Source of the DNA: Candidatus Margulisiibacteriota bacterium | GTDB lineage: Bacteria > Margulisbacteria > WOR-1 > O2-12-FULL-45-9 > XYB2-FULL-48-7 | Assembly: GCA_025453605.1 (NCBI GenBank) | Contig: JALOPZ010000001.1 | Coordinates: 124,001-188,000 of the forward strand | Direction of reading: 5' to 3' | Length of the DNA: 64,000 nucleotides | Part shown: positions 35,196 through 44,510 of the stretch, piece by piece | Position numbering within the stretch: the stretch's first letter is position 1 | How the letters are laid out: each line of letters begins with the position of its first letter | Notes under the pieces: generated by a model | The model's input: the letters and a program-made list of their open reading frames with translations, nothing else | The model's database searches: none | Told to the model about the DNA's origin: nothing | Translations under genes and position numbers: made by a program

Positions 35196-35731
35196 TATCG
35201 AAATCTCCTTACCTCGAATCTAAATAATTCTACCTTTTCGTCGGGAGAAATTCCACCTTTTTGTCGGCAAATGGCGATCTGTTCCTCCGGGGTATTGACC
35301 CCCTCAAGGTCGGGCAGCAGCAAACCGCGCCGGCCGCCGGCCTTAACGATCACCCCATAGCGTTTGGCGTCCAGCTCTTTGACCGACTTGACCGGCTCCG
35401 GAGCGGACAGGACATCGACATTGATCTCCAGGTCGGCCAGCTCATTAGCGATCAGCGGATCAAAGCGCGGGTCGCGGGTCGCCGACTCGATCGCGTTGCG
35501 GATCACCTCGCCGGCAACGTTGGGCATCGTCGGAGCAAAGGTTCCGATACAGCCGCGTAGAGCGTGGTGCCGGTGCAGCGAAACAAAAACCCCCGCCTGT
35601 TCTTTCATCTCCGGGGTCAGCTCGGCCGGCGGGGCGATCACTTTTCCCGTTCTGATATAAGCGTCGATCGTTTTCCTGGCTAGCTGGACAAGGGGGTGTT
35701 CATTTGTCATTGGATATTGGTCATTTGTCAT
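35195..35731 (-). CDS. amrA: AMMECR1-domain protein (AmmeMemoRadiSam system protein A)
   Basis: The protein has the AMMECR1 signature [15 protein letters not shown] and [20 protein letters not shown]; the length is 178. The function is unresolved; the family occurs with a MEMO/LigB-fold protein and a radical-SAM enzyme. No radical-SAM partner is adjacent here. The first codons ([11 protein letters not shown]) are repeat-derived, and the ATG overlaps the stop of the MEMO/LigB-like gene as ATGA. Confidence 0.92.
   Translation of the reverse strand: MTNDQYPMTNEHPLVQLARKTIDAYIRTGKVIAPPAELTPEMKEQAGVFVSLHRHHALRGCIGTFAPTMPNVAGEVIRNAIESATRDPRFDPLIANELADLEINVDVLSAPEPVKSVKELDAKRYGVIVKAGGRRGLLLPDLEGVNTPEEQIAICRQKGGISPDEKVELFRFEVRRFR
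35697..35731 (-). repeat. 7-bp tandem repeat forming the amrA start
   Basis: On the minus strand: ATGACAA, ATGACCA, ATATCCA, ATGACAA, ATGAACA. It has nearly the same arrangement as the repeat at the argC start 500 bp further on, differing mostly in the third unit. Confidence 0.85.
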
Positions 35732-36510
35732 TGCGGCTGAAAAGCCGCCACCATATAACCGACGCCGAACGGCCCTTCGTATGAGAGGACCTCGGGTTTA
35801 GCGTTTTGTCCGTCAAGCGCCCCGAGCAGGATGGCGATCGACCAGAGCGCATCCTGCCCCGCTTCTTCCGCCAGGACCGGATCGAATTTCAGGAGCCCCT
35901 TGATATCGTTATTTTTAACCAGGGCGACCAGTTGCTCGTCAAAAACTTTTCCCTTGGGAGAAAACCCGCTCGGCGCCTCCGGAGTCAGCCGGTGCGACAT
36001 GTCGGCCGAAGCGATCAGCGCGACCTTGCGGCCGAGCCGGTCGGCGGTTCTGGCCAGCGCCCGGCCGAACTCGAACAGTTTGGAGAGCGGCATAAAAGAG
36101 ATGGCGATCGGCAGGACCGGTTTTTTGCTCCCGGCCGCGGTCGGATAATAGAGTGGAACGAGTACCCCGTGATCGAGGATCGTCTCGGGGCAGGCGGTCG
36201 CCAGGTGGGTATCTTTGACGATCGCTAAACCGAGTTGCGGATCGCCCTTATAAACAAAATTCGGCTTCGGCTGGCCGAACTGGGCAAAATTCCCTTCAAA
36301 GACGTGACCGGTGTAGACCGGGACCGAAGCCTGGCCGACGTCGCCGTGCGGAGTGACGACCACGATCGTGTCGCAATCAGCCGTTTTAAGCCGCCGCGAA
36401 ACTTCTTCCAGGGCTTGCTTGGTCGCCGCCGCTTCCTTAAGTCGCTCCTTACCGATCGCGGGAACAATGATCGGCGGATGCGGCATGATCGCGCCAAAAA
36501 CGATGCTCAT
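35728..36510 (-). CDS. Class III extradiol dioxygenase-fold protein (MEMO/LigB-like, AmmeMemoRadiSam system protein B)
   Basis: The start is set at [20 protein letters not shown] (ATG 36508-36510, preceded by GGAAG). [27 protein letters not shown] and [11 protein letters not shown] contribute the histidines and acids of the LigB/MEMO fold. In many bacteria this domain is fused to AMMECR1; here the two are separate genes overlapping by 4 bp. Its substrate is unknown. Confidence 0.88.
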   Translation of the reverse strand: MSIVFGAIMPHPPIIVPAIGKERLKEAAATKQALEEVSRRLKTADCDTIVVVTPHGDVGQASVPVYTGHVFEGNFAQFGQPKPNFVYKGDPQLGLAIVKDTHLATACPETILDHGVLVPLYYPTAAGSKKPVLPIAISFMPLSKLFEFGRALARTADRLGRKVALIASADMSHRLTPEAPSGFSPKGKVFDEQLVALVKNNDIKGLLKFDPVLAEEAGQDALWSIAILLGALDGQNAKPEVLSYEGPFGVGYMVAAFQPQ

Positions 36511-36550
36511 TTTGCTTCCGATATTAATATAATGTAGAATATTAGTCAAC

Positions 36551-37891
36551 ATGACCCTCAAGATATCCATCTCCGGCGTCCGCGGCTACGTGCCGGAGTC
36601 ATTAACTCCCGAAGTCTGCCTTGATCTGGCCAAGGCGTTCGGCACTTATCTGCGCGGCGGCAAGGTGGTGATCGGGACCGATCCGCGCGCTTCCTCGGAA
36701 TTCATCAAGGGGATCGTTTTTTCCGGCCTGCTGGCCACCGGCTGCGAGGTGATCGACCTGGGCATCTGTCCGACCCCGACGGTCGGCATCATGACCCGCC
36801 AGCTGGAAGCCGCCGGCGGGATCGTGATCACCGCTTCGCACAATCCCCTCCCCTGGAACGGCCTCAAGTTCATGCGCGGCGACGGTATATTCTTGAACGA
36901 GGCCCAGGCGAAAACATTTTTACAGACCTACGAGAGCAAAGCGTTCAGGCTGCGGCCGGCCAATAAAGGGGTTAAAGCGGACCGGAGCGGGCTGAAAACG
37001 CATATTGCCCGGGTCCTCCAGATCGTCAAAACAGCGGCGATCCGGAAAAAAAAGTTCAGGGTCGCGGTCGACGCCTGCAACGGCGCCGGCTCGGTCGCCC
37101 TGGTCAAGCTGCTCGAGAAGCTCGGCTGCAAGATCTACGCGATCAACACCCGGCTCGATCTCCCCTTTCCGCACAATCCGGAACCGACGCCGGAGAACAT
37201 CAGCGCACTGCGGGAACTGGTCAAGCTCAAGAAAGCCGACATCGGTTTTGCCATGGACTCCGACGCCGACCGCCTGGCGGTGGTAGCGGAAAACGGCGAA
37301 GCGCTCGGCGAAGAAGCGACCCTGGCGCTGGTCGTCAAGTTCCTGCTGGAACGCCAGCCGGCGCTGGCCCGGCGGCAGAATATCGTGACCGTTAACCTCT
37401 CCACCAGCCGGATGATCGACGATATTTGCCGGGACAACGGTGCTTTGGCGGTCCGGACCAAAGTCGGCGAGGTCCACGTCGCCGAAACGCTGAAGAAACT
37501 CAACGGGTTGGTTGGCGGCGAGGGTAACGGCGGCGTGATCTATCCGCCGGTCGGCTTTAACCGCGACAGCCTGACGGCAGCTGCCCTGCTGCTAAACTAT
37601 CTGGCTGTCTCCGGCCAGAAATTGACCGAACTCGCCGCGGCGCTCCCTCCTTATGTCATGGTCAAAAGCAAGCTGGAGTGCCGGAGCCTGGACGAAGCGA
37701 ATGACCTGGTGGAAAAAACGAAAGAGATCTTCCGGGGCGAGGACTTGATCCTGACCGAAGGGGTTAAAGTGGTCTTTCCCGACGCCTGGCTCCACGTTCG
37801 GGCGTCCAACACCGAACCGATCATCCGCCTGATGGCCGAAGCCCGCGATCAGACGCGGGCCGCCGCCTTAATCGACCGGGTAACTGCGTAA
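36551..37891 (+). CDS. Phosphoglucosamine mutase / phosphohexomutase
   Basis: An alpha-D-phosphohexomutase of 446 residues. VITASHNPLPWNGLKF holds the phosphoserine, FAMDSDADRLAVV binds Mg, GGEGNGGVIYP is the sugar-binding loop and HVRASNTEPIIRL the phosphate-binding one. The loop GGEGNGG resembles the GlmM type of Archaea and some bacteria, so glucosamine-1-P formation is likely, but mannose or glucose cannot be excluded. It converges with the NtrC-like gene, overlapping by 24 bp. A TATAAT lies at 36528-36533. Confidence 0.9.
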   Translation: MTLKISISGVRGYVPESLTPEVCLDLAKAFGTYLRGGKVVIGTDPRASSEFIKGIVFSGLLATGCEVIDLGICPTPTVGIMTRQLEAAGGIVITASHNPLPWNGLKFMRGDGIFLNEAQAKTFLQTYESKAFRLRPANKGVKADRSGLKTHIARVLQIVKTAAIRKKKFRVAVDACNGAGSVALVKLLEKLGCKIYAINTRLDLPFPHNPEPTPENISALRELVKLKKADIGFAMDSDADRLAVVAENGEALGEEATLALVVKFLLERQPALARRQNIVTVNLSTSRMIDDICRDNGALAVRTKVGEVHVAETLKKLNGLVGGEGNGGVIYPPVGFNRDSLTAAALLLNYLAVSGQKLTELAAALPPYVMVKSKLECRSLDEANDLVEKTKEIFRGEDLILTEGVKVVFPDAWLHVRASNTEPIIRLMAEARDQTRAAALIDRVTA

Positions 37892-39130
37892 CTCTTCCAA
37901 CCGCTCGGCCAGCGCGTGCTTGGGCATATCGAGGAACCGGGCGACCGCACCGACATCCCCGCCGCTTTTCGCCGTCAGCGCCGCGTAGAGCAACCGTTCA
38001 AAATTCCGGTGCGCTTCCGTCAGCGAGCCGGCGCTCCCGGTCAGGGTCCGCTGCGCGGCGGTCTCGATCAACAGCGCGCGGTCAAGCGCCAACGCCGGCA
38101 GACCGATCAGCCGATCGGTCGTCCGCAGGACGGCTTGTTCCAGCAGGCCGCTTAACTCCTCGTAATTGCCGGGATAATCGTACAGCGCCAGCGCCGCCAA
38201 GGCCTCCGGCGCGATCCCGGCGATCGGCCGGTCATGTTTGACCGCCAGCTCGATCAGGCTATCGGCGATCAATTGCGGCAGGTCATCTTTGCGTTGCCGG
38301 AGCGGGGGGACGACCAGCTGCCTGAAACCGGCGGTGTCGGCCTCCGCCAGAAAACCGCTGTCATAGGCGGCGATCACCAGCGTGATCTCGCGGTCGATCT
38401 TGCCGCGCCGTTCGCGGCCAAAGGCCAGCAGCGTCGCCTGAAAGCTTTTATCCAGGGCGGCAAAATTCTCCAGCAGGAGCGTGCCGGTCCGGTCTTCCTC
38501 GTTCAAATTACCGCCGGCAACCGGTTCGGCCAGCAATTCCTGGACGGTGGTCCAGAAAGAACTTTCCTGATCCGGCCGGTGGAACGAGGCGAGATCAAGC
38601 CGGGTGATCCGGCGCCGCGGCCGGTAACTGTGGGCGTGCAGATAAGCGACCGCGTCCGCCAAGGTTATTCCCGGTTCAGCCAGCAGGATAATGTTCCGGC
38701 TAACACCGATCGCTTCGGCCGCTTCGTTAAAGAACCGGCGCAGGGCGGCGCTGTCGCCGCGCAGCCAGGGGGCCGCCGTTTTGCCCGGCAGGGCCCAGGC
38801 GGTCGGCGTCAGAGCTTTGTTCAGCATTGCCTTGAGCTGTTCCGCGACCAGCGGTTTTTTCCAGACGTCCGCCGCGCCGAGCCGGGTCAGCGCCACCGCC
38901 AGCGGGATGTCGTTGTCAGCGGTCAGGATGATGATCGGGGTGCGCGGGGCGGTCAGGCGGAGCCGGCGGAACAGCTTGCCGTGGTCCTCGCTTCCCTCAG
39001 CCTGGTCGAGGATGATCACTGTCGGCTGTTCAGCGACCGAATCGACCAGGCGATAGTCCGGCAGCCCGTGCTTGATGACCGCCGCCGTCCGGTGGTCGCC
39101 GCTGATCAGCAGAAGTTTGTTCGTCATCAT
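37868..39130 (-). CDS. Degenerate NtrC-family response regulator without ATPase motifs
   Basis: Residues 1-105 form a receiver domain with D42 as phosphoacceptor and K91/K92. The central part (about 125-340) aligns with the AAA+ domain of sigma-54 activators: GTLLLENFAALDKSFQATLL (Walker B area), LVVPPLRQRKDDLPQLI (arginine fingers) and DYPGNYEEL. But Walker A has become AEPGITLAD without lysine, GAFTGA is absent, and the Walker B acids are changed. A Fis-like helix-turn-helix is at the end (residues 385-415). It probably binds DNA but should not activate sigma-54 by ATP hydrolysis. The gene follows the kinase gene by 5 bp. Confidence 0.88.
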   Translation of the reverse strand: MMTNKLLLISGDHRTAAVIKHGLPDYRLVDSVAEQPTVIILDQAEGSEDHGKLFRRLRLTAPRTPIIILTADNDIPLAVALTRLGAADVWKKPLVAEQLKAMLNKALTPTAWALPGKTAAPWLRGDSAALRRFFNEAAEAIGVSRNIILLAEPGITLADAVAYLHAHSYRPRRRITRLDLASFHRPDQESSFWTTVQELLAEPVAGGNLNEEDRTGTLLLENFAALDKSFQATLLAFGRERRGKIDREITLVIAAYDSGFLAEADTAGFRQLVVPPLRQRKDDLPQLIADSLIELAVKHDRPIAGIAPEALAALALYDYPGNYEELSGLLEQAVLRTTDRLIGLPALALDRALLIETAAQRTLTGSAGSLTEAHRNFERLLYAALTAKSGGDVGAVARFLDMPKHALAERLEELRSYPVD

Positions 39131-39135
39131 TCTGA

Positions 39136-41649
39136 TTATAACAAGCCCTGGCTGACGGGTAAAGTCACCGTGAAGGTCGTCCCCTGTCCCAGCTTGCTCT
39201 CCAGGTCGATGAACCCTTTGTGGCCGTCAACGATACTGTGCGAAACAGTCAGGCCGAGCCCGGTCCCGCCGTACTTGGTGGTAAAGAACGGATCAAAAAG
39301 TTTTTTCTGCATTTCCGGACTGATCCCGTGCCCGGTGTCGGCGATCGAGACCCTGATCGACTGCAGCTGTTCGTCGACCGTCTTGCCGGGTGCGGTCGTG
39401 ACCGTCAGCTCGCCCCCTTCCGGCATCGCCTGCAGGGCGTTGAGGATCAGGTTGGAGAACACCTGCGAGAGCTGTTCCCGGTCGATCTCGACCGGCGGGA
39501 GCTCCGCGTAGCGGCGGACGATCCGGACGCCGGCGTCGGCCGCCTTATCAGCAAAGTAACGGAGGTCATCCTCCAGCAGCTCGGTGATCGGCAACCGGAC
39601 AAAGGTCAAAGCGGTCGACCGGGCAAAACCGAGCAGGTTTTCCACGATCCGGTCGATCCGGTCGATCTCGCGCGGCATGATCTCGCCGAGTTTTTGCCGA
39701 TATTCCGGATCGTTGATCTTGAGCGGCAGCAGCTGGGCAAAAACCTTCATCGAGGAGAGCGGGTTCTTGATCTCGTGGGCCATCCCCGCCGCCATGGTCG
39801 CCAGGGCGGTCAGTTTGTCAGCCCGCCGGATCTTATCCTCCAGCTCTTTGCGTTCGGTCAGGTCCTGGATCAGCAGGAGCGCGCCGCTTTTCTTCTCCTG
39901 GTTGTTGCGCAGCAGGACCGACGAGAAAGCGACCGGGACCAGGCCACGCTCCGGCGACATCAGGCCGGTCTCGTAGTTGAGACAGGCGCGGCCGTGCAGT
40001 GTCCCCATCACCACCTGGGTCAGCGCGCCCCGCTCCCCCCAGACCTCTACGCAGCTGCGGCCGATGACCGCCGCCGCCGCCCGGCCGGTGATCTTTTCCG
40101 CCATCGGATTAAAGGTGACGACCTGGCCGCGGGTATCGGTGGTCAGCACGCCGCTGGTCATATTGCGGAGGACCTCTTCATTATAATTTTTAACCGCCAG
40201 GACCTCGTCGTAGAGCCGGGCGTTCTCCAGCGCGACCGCCGTCTGGCTGGCCAGGGTCGCCAGTAAAGCCAGATCCTCGGTCGAGTAACTGTCGCCGGAG
40301 AGCTTATCGCCGAGCGCGATCAGGCCGATCAGCTGCTCCTGGGAAATGATCGGTAGCCACACGGCCACGCCGAGCCGCTCCATCGCCGCGCGCAGTTCCG
40401 GTTCCGCCGTCAGTTCGTCGCGGCTCAGCGCCGCCCGGCTGGCGATCAGACGGGCGATCAGCGGGTTGTTTGCGTCCAGCTCCAGCTGTTTGTAGCCGGG
40501 CAGCTCCAGCGGCAAAGAACGGAAGCGGCCCCGCTCCGCCAGCAGAAAAGCGCTTTCGGAGACCTGCATCGTCTTGTTTAGAACGGTCACGACCAGTTTT
40601 ACCAGCTGGTCGAGCCTGATGACCGCCGCCAGTTCCTGACTGATGTGGCGGAGGGTCTTCTGATAATTGTAACGGCCGCGGAAGAAGAGCCGGTCAGCCA
40701 CCTGCTGCAGCAATCTGATCACAGGCTGATAAAGAGCCGCCAGGGCCAGCGCCGCCAGGGCGGTCACGAAAACGGAATTGTAACCGATCGCCCGGCGCAG
40801 ATAGAGCTCGGAGGTCATCACCGCCAGGGCGTAAAGCGACATGATCAGCACGGTCGCGATCGCGTAGACAACCCCGCGCTGAATGACGATCTCGATGCTC
40901 ATCAGGCGGTGGCGAATGATCGTGTACGAAATGATCCCGAGCGTAATGATCAGGGCCAGCGGGCCGATCCCGGCCAGGTCGGAGTAGCCGCTGAGCGGCA
41001 GGATCAGGTTGGTGACGATCGGGAATGAAGTCCCCACCAGAAAAGCGAAGAAAATATATCCGATCTGCAGCCGCAGCGCACCGGCGGAATGCTGGTAACG
41101 GATCGCCAGACGGTAGAACGAAAAGAGCATCAGCCCGATAAAATAGACCAGAAATAAGGGGAACAGCATCCCGGGCAGAAAATGGTGCCGCCCTGCCAAG
41201 ACCGTTGTACCGGCAACGATAAAACGGGAAAAAGAAAGAACGGCAAAGACGACCGCCGACAGCTTGATCGCCAGCCGGACCGGGAAGTTGATGCTCCATT
41301 CATCACGGGAAAAATAGTGGGTGAAGTAAAAAAACACCGCCGGGATCAGAGCGGCAAAAGCCGCCGCTAACTGACTCCAGTAAAGCGCTGCCGCTTCGGT
41401 CGTAGCCAGACTGTACATAAAGATGGAAACTGTCCAGCCGGCCGCCAGGGTGGCGGTCAGGGCAAAATTAAAATTAGTGCGGCTCTGTCGGTCGCTGAGC
41501 AGCACGAACGCCGCTAAAGCCAGATTAGCCAGGCCGATCAATAATGGAGGAAGGTACTGGCTCTGCTCGGTCAGCAGCAAGCCAACGGACGCCCCGACCG
41601 CGACCAGGCCGAAAAAAGCGTTACTGATGGCTGGCGGAGACAAACGCAT
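39136..41649 (-). CDS. Hybrid-domain membrane sensor histidine kinase (7TM-GAF-PAS-HisKA-HATPase)
   Basis: The N-terminal 310 residues hold about eight hydrophobic segments of the HisKA_7TM type. A GAF domain follows at about 345-485, a PAS domain at 490-600, then the dimerisation helix with MAAGMAHEIKNPLSSMKVF (phospho-His), and the ATPase with NLILNALQAM, IADTGHGI and YGGTGLGLTVSHSI. It is the presumed partner of the downstream NtrC-like regulator. A TATAAT lies 14 bp before the ATG, without a clear Shine-Dalgarno site. Confidence 0.95.
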   Translation of the reverse strand: MRLSPPAISNAFFGLVAVGASVGLLLTEQSQYLPPLLIGLANLALAAFVLLSDRQSRTNFNFALTATLAAGWTVSIFMYSLATTEAAALYWSQLAAAFAALIPAVFFYFTHYFSRDEWSINFPVRLAIKLSAVVFAVLSFSRFIVAGTTVLAGRHHFLPGMLFPLFLVYFIGLMLFSFYRLAIRYQHSAGALRLQIGYIFFAFLVGTSFPIVTNLILPLSGYSDLAGIGPLALIITLGIISYTIIRHRLMSIEIVIQRGVVYAIATVLIMSLYALAVMTSELYLRRAIGYNSVFVTALAALALAALYQPVIRLLQQVADRLFFRGRYNYQKTLRHISQELAAVIRLDQLVKLVVTVLNKTMQVSESAFLLAERGRFRSLPLELPGYKQLELDANNPLIARLIASRAALSRDELTAEPELRAAMERLGVAVWLPIISQEQLIGLIALGDKLSGDSYSTEDLALLATLASQTAVALENARLYDEVLAVKNYNEEVLRNMTSGVLTTDTRGQVVTFNPMAEKITGRAAAAVIGRSCVEVWGERGALTQVVMGTLHGRACLNYETGLMSPERGLVPVAFSSVLLRNNQEKKSGALLLIQDLTERKELEDKIRRADKLTALATMAAGMAHEIKNPLSSMKVFAQLLPLKINDPEYRQKLGEIMPREIDRIDRIVENLLGFARSTALTFVRLPITELLEDDLRYFADKAADAGVRIVRRYAELPPVEIDREQLSQVFSNLILNALQAMPEGGELTVTTAPGKTVDEQLQSIRVSIADTGHGISPEMQKKLFDPFFTTKYGGTGLGLTVSHSIVDGHKGFIDLESKLGQGTTFTVTLPVSQGLL

Positions 41650-41672
41650 ATGATTCTAGCCACATTATAGGT

Positions 41673-42443
41673 TCAGCGTCCCGCCCCGTCAACGCCATCC
41701 GGCTTCCGGGCGATCAGCAGCCAGGCCTGGTCAGCGTAAACCGATTCGCAAGCCACGATCTCAAAACCGGCTTTTTGATACCGTTCCCGCAGTTGCGCCT
41801 GATCGTAGAAATGCCAGTCGCCGATCACCGCTTTTAGTTCCGCGATCTTGCCAAAGATAATGGCGATAAGCGCCAGCGGCAGTTTGCGCAGGTTCCGGAG
41901 CACGCTCTGCTCCTCCTGCCGATGACGCGCCTCCGCCGCCAGGACCTTGAAAAACCGCGCGCCGCGGCGCGGCGTCACGACAGCGATCAAGCCACCCGGA
42001 GCCAGCGCCCGAAAATTCTCTTCCCGTGATAACTGGTCATTGTGCAGATAACCTTCCACCAATATACTGCCGATCTTGGTCAGCGCGCCCGACTGGATCG
42101 GCAGCGGGGCGTTCAGGTCGCCCTGGACAAAAAGGGCCCCGGGCAAATTCTTTTTAGCGACAGCTAGCATTTCTCCCGTGTGGTCCAAACCGACAGCCAA
42201 CTTTACCTTGCTGCTGATCTCAGCCAGCCAGAGGGCATTCCCGCAACCGGCTTCCAGGACCGTGTCTTGTCCGTTCAAGTGCAGAGAGCGGTTAACCTTT
42301 TCCCGGATCAATTGGTGCTCGTGCGAATCCTTCAGGATCTTGATCACGGGCGCATAGACCCGCCAGTAATTGGCATCGGTCGGCAAGACCGCCCGCAGCG
42401 CCCGGCGAAAAAGATCGTAACGCGCTAATTTTTCCGCGATCAT
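41673..42443 (-). CDS. SAM-dependent methyltransferase (class I)
   Basis: The 256-residue protein has VLEAGCGNALWLAEI (motif I), VGLDHTGEMLAVA and PLPIQSGALTKIGSI, then APGGLIAVVTP. The substrate is unknown. The helix around RKLPLALIAIIFGKI may associate with membrane or lipid. A GGAG site precedes the ATG. It stands between the kinase gene and the repeat-module gene, all in the same direction. Confidence 0.88.
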   Translation of the reverse strand: MIAEKLARYDLFRRALRAVLPTDANYWRVYAPVIKILKDSHEHQLIREKVNRSLHLNGQDTVLEAGCGNALWLAEISSKVKLAVGLDHTGEMLAVAKKNLPGALFVQGDLNAPLPIQSGALTKIGSILVEGYLHNDQLSREENFRALAPGGLIAVVTPRRGARFFKVLAAEARHRQEEQSVLRNLRKLPLALIAIIFGKIAELKAVIGDWHFYDQAQLRERYQKAGFEIVACESVYADQAWLLIARKPDGVDGAGR

Positions 42444-42458
42444 TCTTTGCTCCTGCTT

Positions 42459-44027
42459 TTACGAACGGCTGACCAACCAGCTTCTGAGCCGATCGCCCGT
42501 CTGCTCGATCACTCCGCCGCCGTCCCGTTCCTTTTCCCGTCTCTTGGCGCTCCGGATCGCCCCCAGGGTCACCAAACCGCCAAAGTAAAGACCGTTACCC
42601 TCTTGAACGCCCCGCTCACCGCCGATCGCTTCCAGCCAACTGTGGCGGATCTGGCTTGGCCGGTCGATCTCGCTTTGCGGAAAGACCGGCTGACCGTGTT
42701 TGACCGGATAACGGGTGTGGGGCGGATAAACGCCGCTGTCGAGGGCGAGCGGAAAAGTTCCGCCGTTAACGCTCCTGACCCCCAGCAGCAGCGGTCTGTC
42801 CCGCCTGACCAGATCTGCCGGTTCAGTGATCCGCCGGTGGATATCATCAAAGATCGCTGCGGCGATCAATTCCTGTTCTTGACCGACCGACGCCATCCCT
42901 TTGATGAAAGCGTAGAACGGGGTGAAACGGCCGGAATGGGCAAAGGCCCACATTTTGAACCGGGCGTGATCGACCGCGCCGTCCGGCTGGAGCAGCAGGG
43001 CCGGGCGATTGTGCCAGGCGTTGCCGTAATAAAGGCTGCTCAGACTTTCCCGGATGGCGTAAGAGGTCAGGCCGCTCCCCTGGAAGAGGCCGCGGGTCAT
43101 AACAAAATGGATGAACGCGTAGGATAATTCCTGTCCAGCGTACATGGTTTGAAAACTTTGCACGGCAGCGAACGAAACGGGAAACCCGTGCCAGCGGATG
43201 AACGGCACCCGGTCAGCGTCAAAAAGGCGACGAACGTAATACGATTCCCGATCATAGCTGACCCCGGGCGTGCCGTAAGCCTCAAACGAAGCAGCCTGGG
43301 AGATCAGGTCAACATCGAAGATCAGCCGATTCTTGACCCCCTGCGCGTGGCGGACCGGCGAGATGATCTCGACGTCAAAGTTCTCGCCCCGGCGCCGCAA
43401 CTGCAAATGCCGAACGCCGCCCTGCCTGGCGGCGAACGTCCCGTTGGGCAGCAGCGCTTCGCTGTCGCCGGGAAAACGACCCCGGTCGTCGATCAGGAGA
43501 CCGATCAACGCTTTATATTCCTCGGCAGTGCGCGGGTAGCCGGCGCCCGAACGGGGGTCGAACAGAAGCTGGTCGGTCAGCAGCGCGGCGGCCTTGAGGA
43601 CAACGGGGGCCGGAGCGATCGGCACTTCTTGCGGCCGCTGCGGTTTGAATTCCGGTGTGACCGGCCACGACTGGCGCCGGGAATAAGCCAGCCATTTGCG
43701 GCGCAGTTTGGTCAGATCGAGGGCCATGCCGCGGATATTTTCCCGCAGAAAAGATAATGGCACGCGGTCAAAAGGGATGTCGAGCAGTTTGGGCGCCGGA
43801 TCGATCAGCAGCTCATCAAAAGCCGTTTCCTTTATCGCCGCCCGCAGTTTATCGATCAGCGCATCATATTTTTTGTCCGGTAGTTGGGTCAGCGAACGGA
43901 TATCGGCCAATCCGATCCGTCTGATCCCCAGCGTGAACAGGTCCTGCCGCACCAAAGAGAGCGGCCGGACATTCGGCCGGAAAACAGGCATACAGCCAAT
44001 ATCGATCAAGTGCCTGACCAAGCTCAT
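42459..44027 (-). CDS. Unknown protein with repeat module (522 aa), in frame behind a TAG codon
   Basis: No family is recognised with certainty. The N-terminal 110 residues (LVRHLIDIGCMPVF, LTQLPDKKYDALIDKL, RGMALDLTKLRRKW) repeat the pattern of the upstream small ORF. Its C-terminal 350 residues are different and include VMTRGLFQGSGLTSYAIRES and HARFKMWAFAHSGRF, faintly like an acetyltransferase, but this is weak. There is no Shine-Dalgarno site before the ATG, and 13 open in-frame codons separate it from the TAG at 44067-44069. It may be the second part of a longer, interrupted protein. Confidence 0.7.
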   Translation of the reverse strand: MSLVRHLIDIGCMPVFRPNVRPLSLVRQDLFTLGIRRIGLADIRSLTQLPDKKYDALIDKLRAAIKETAFDELLIDPAPKLLDIPFDRVPLSFLRENIRGMALDLTKLRRKWLAYSRRQSWPVTPEFKPQRPQEVPIAPAPVVLKAAALLTDQLLFDPRSGAGYPRTAEEYKALIGLLIDDRGRFPGDSEALLPNGTFAARQGGVRHLQLRRRGENFDVEIISPVRHAQGVKNRLIFDVDLISQAASFEAYGTPGVSYDRESYYVRRLFDADRVPFIRWHGFPVSFAAVQSFQTMYAGQELSYAFIHFVMTRGLFQGSGLTSYAIRESLSSLYYGNAWHNRPALLLQPDGAVDHARFKMWAFAHSGRFTPFYAFIKGMASVGQEQELIAAAIFDDIHRRITEPADLVRRDRPLLLGVRSVNGGTFPLALDSGVYPPHTRYPVKHGQPVFPQSEIDRPSQIRHSWLEAIGGERGVQEGNGLYFGGLVTLGAIRSAKRREKERDGGGVIEQTGDRLRSWLVSRS

Positions 44028-44066
44028 AGCTGTCAGGTTATCGGGCTGGTGCTGGCTGAATTTCAG

Positions 44067-44465
44067 CTAAACGGCGAAACGCTGATATATCCGGGGGAGC
44101 GAGCTGAGATCGAGGGCAACTCCGCGTTCGATCTCGATGCAGCGATCGAACAACTCCTTTAACGCCGTCGGGGAGCTGACGATCTTACCGATCTTGATGG
44201 CCCGGAGGTCGGCGGTCGGCGGCAAGATCAGTTTAACGGGCGAAGCACCTTCCAAGGTCGTGACGAAATAATCGTGGACCCTGTCCAGCAGACTCAGCAT
44301 GTCCTGATATTGCGTCAACGGCAGCTGCCGCAGCTTATAGACCGATGCCCGGTTCCACGGGTTATAAAAGCCGCGGCTGGCCAAGTCGGCAATGACGTTT
44401 TGTCTGGTATAACGCTCCCTGGCTAATTGCGGCCGCTGAACTAATCTTTCCGGACTGACAAAAAT
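44067..44465 (-). CDS. Repeat-module ORF upstream of the 522-aa protein (start uncertain, possibly ATT)
   Basis: A first copy of the module seen at the start of the next ORF: NVIADLASRGFYNPW, LRQLPLTQYQDMLSLL and RGVALDLSSLPRIYQRF. There is no ATG or GTG; a TTG at 44384 lies inside the module, while a GGAGGG site stands six bases before an ATT at 44463-44465. It stops at TAG (44067-44069) and is in the same frame as both the GlmU-like gene before it and the 522-aa ORF after it. Could be a small protein, a pseudogene fragment, or the N-terminus of a read-through protein. Confidence 0.5.
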   Translation of the reverse strand: MFVSPERLVQRPQLARERYTRQNVIADLASRGFYNPWNRASVYKLRQLPLTQYQDMLSLLDRVHDYFVTTLEGASPVKLILPPTADLRAIKIGKIVSSPTALKELFDRCIEIERGVALDLSSLPRIYQRFAV

Positions 44466-44510
44466 GGTGCTCCCTCCATGCTTTTCTATCGGGCGCGGCA
44501 GCGGAGAATT

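Noticed and set aside
44067-44069. Pyrrolysine or stop-codon reassignment of TAG
   Set aside because: TAG ends other genes here (for example rpsL, the lipoprotein gene and the small coiled-coil gene), so general reassignment is excluded; a single read-through event stays open and is listed as a finding.
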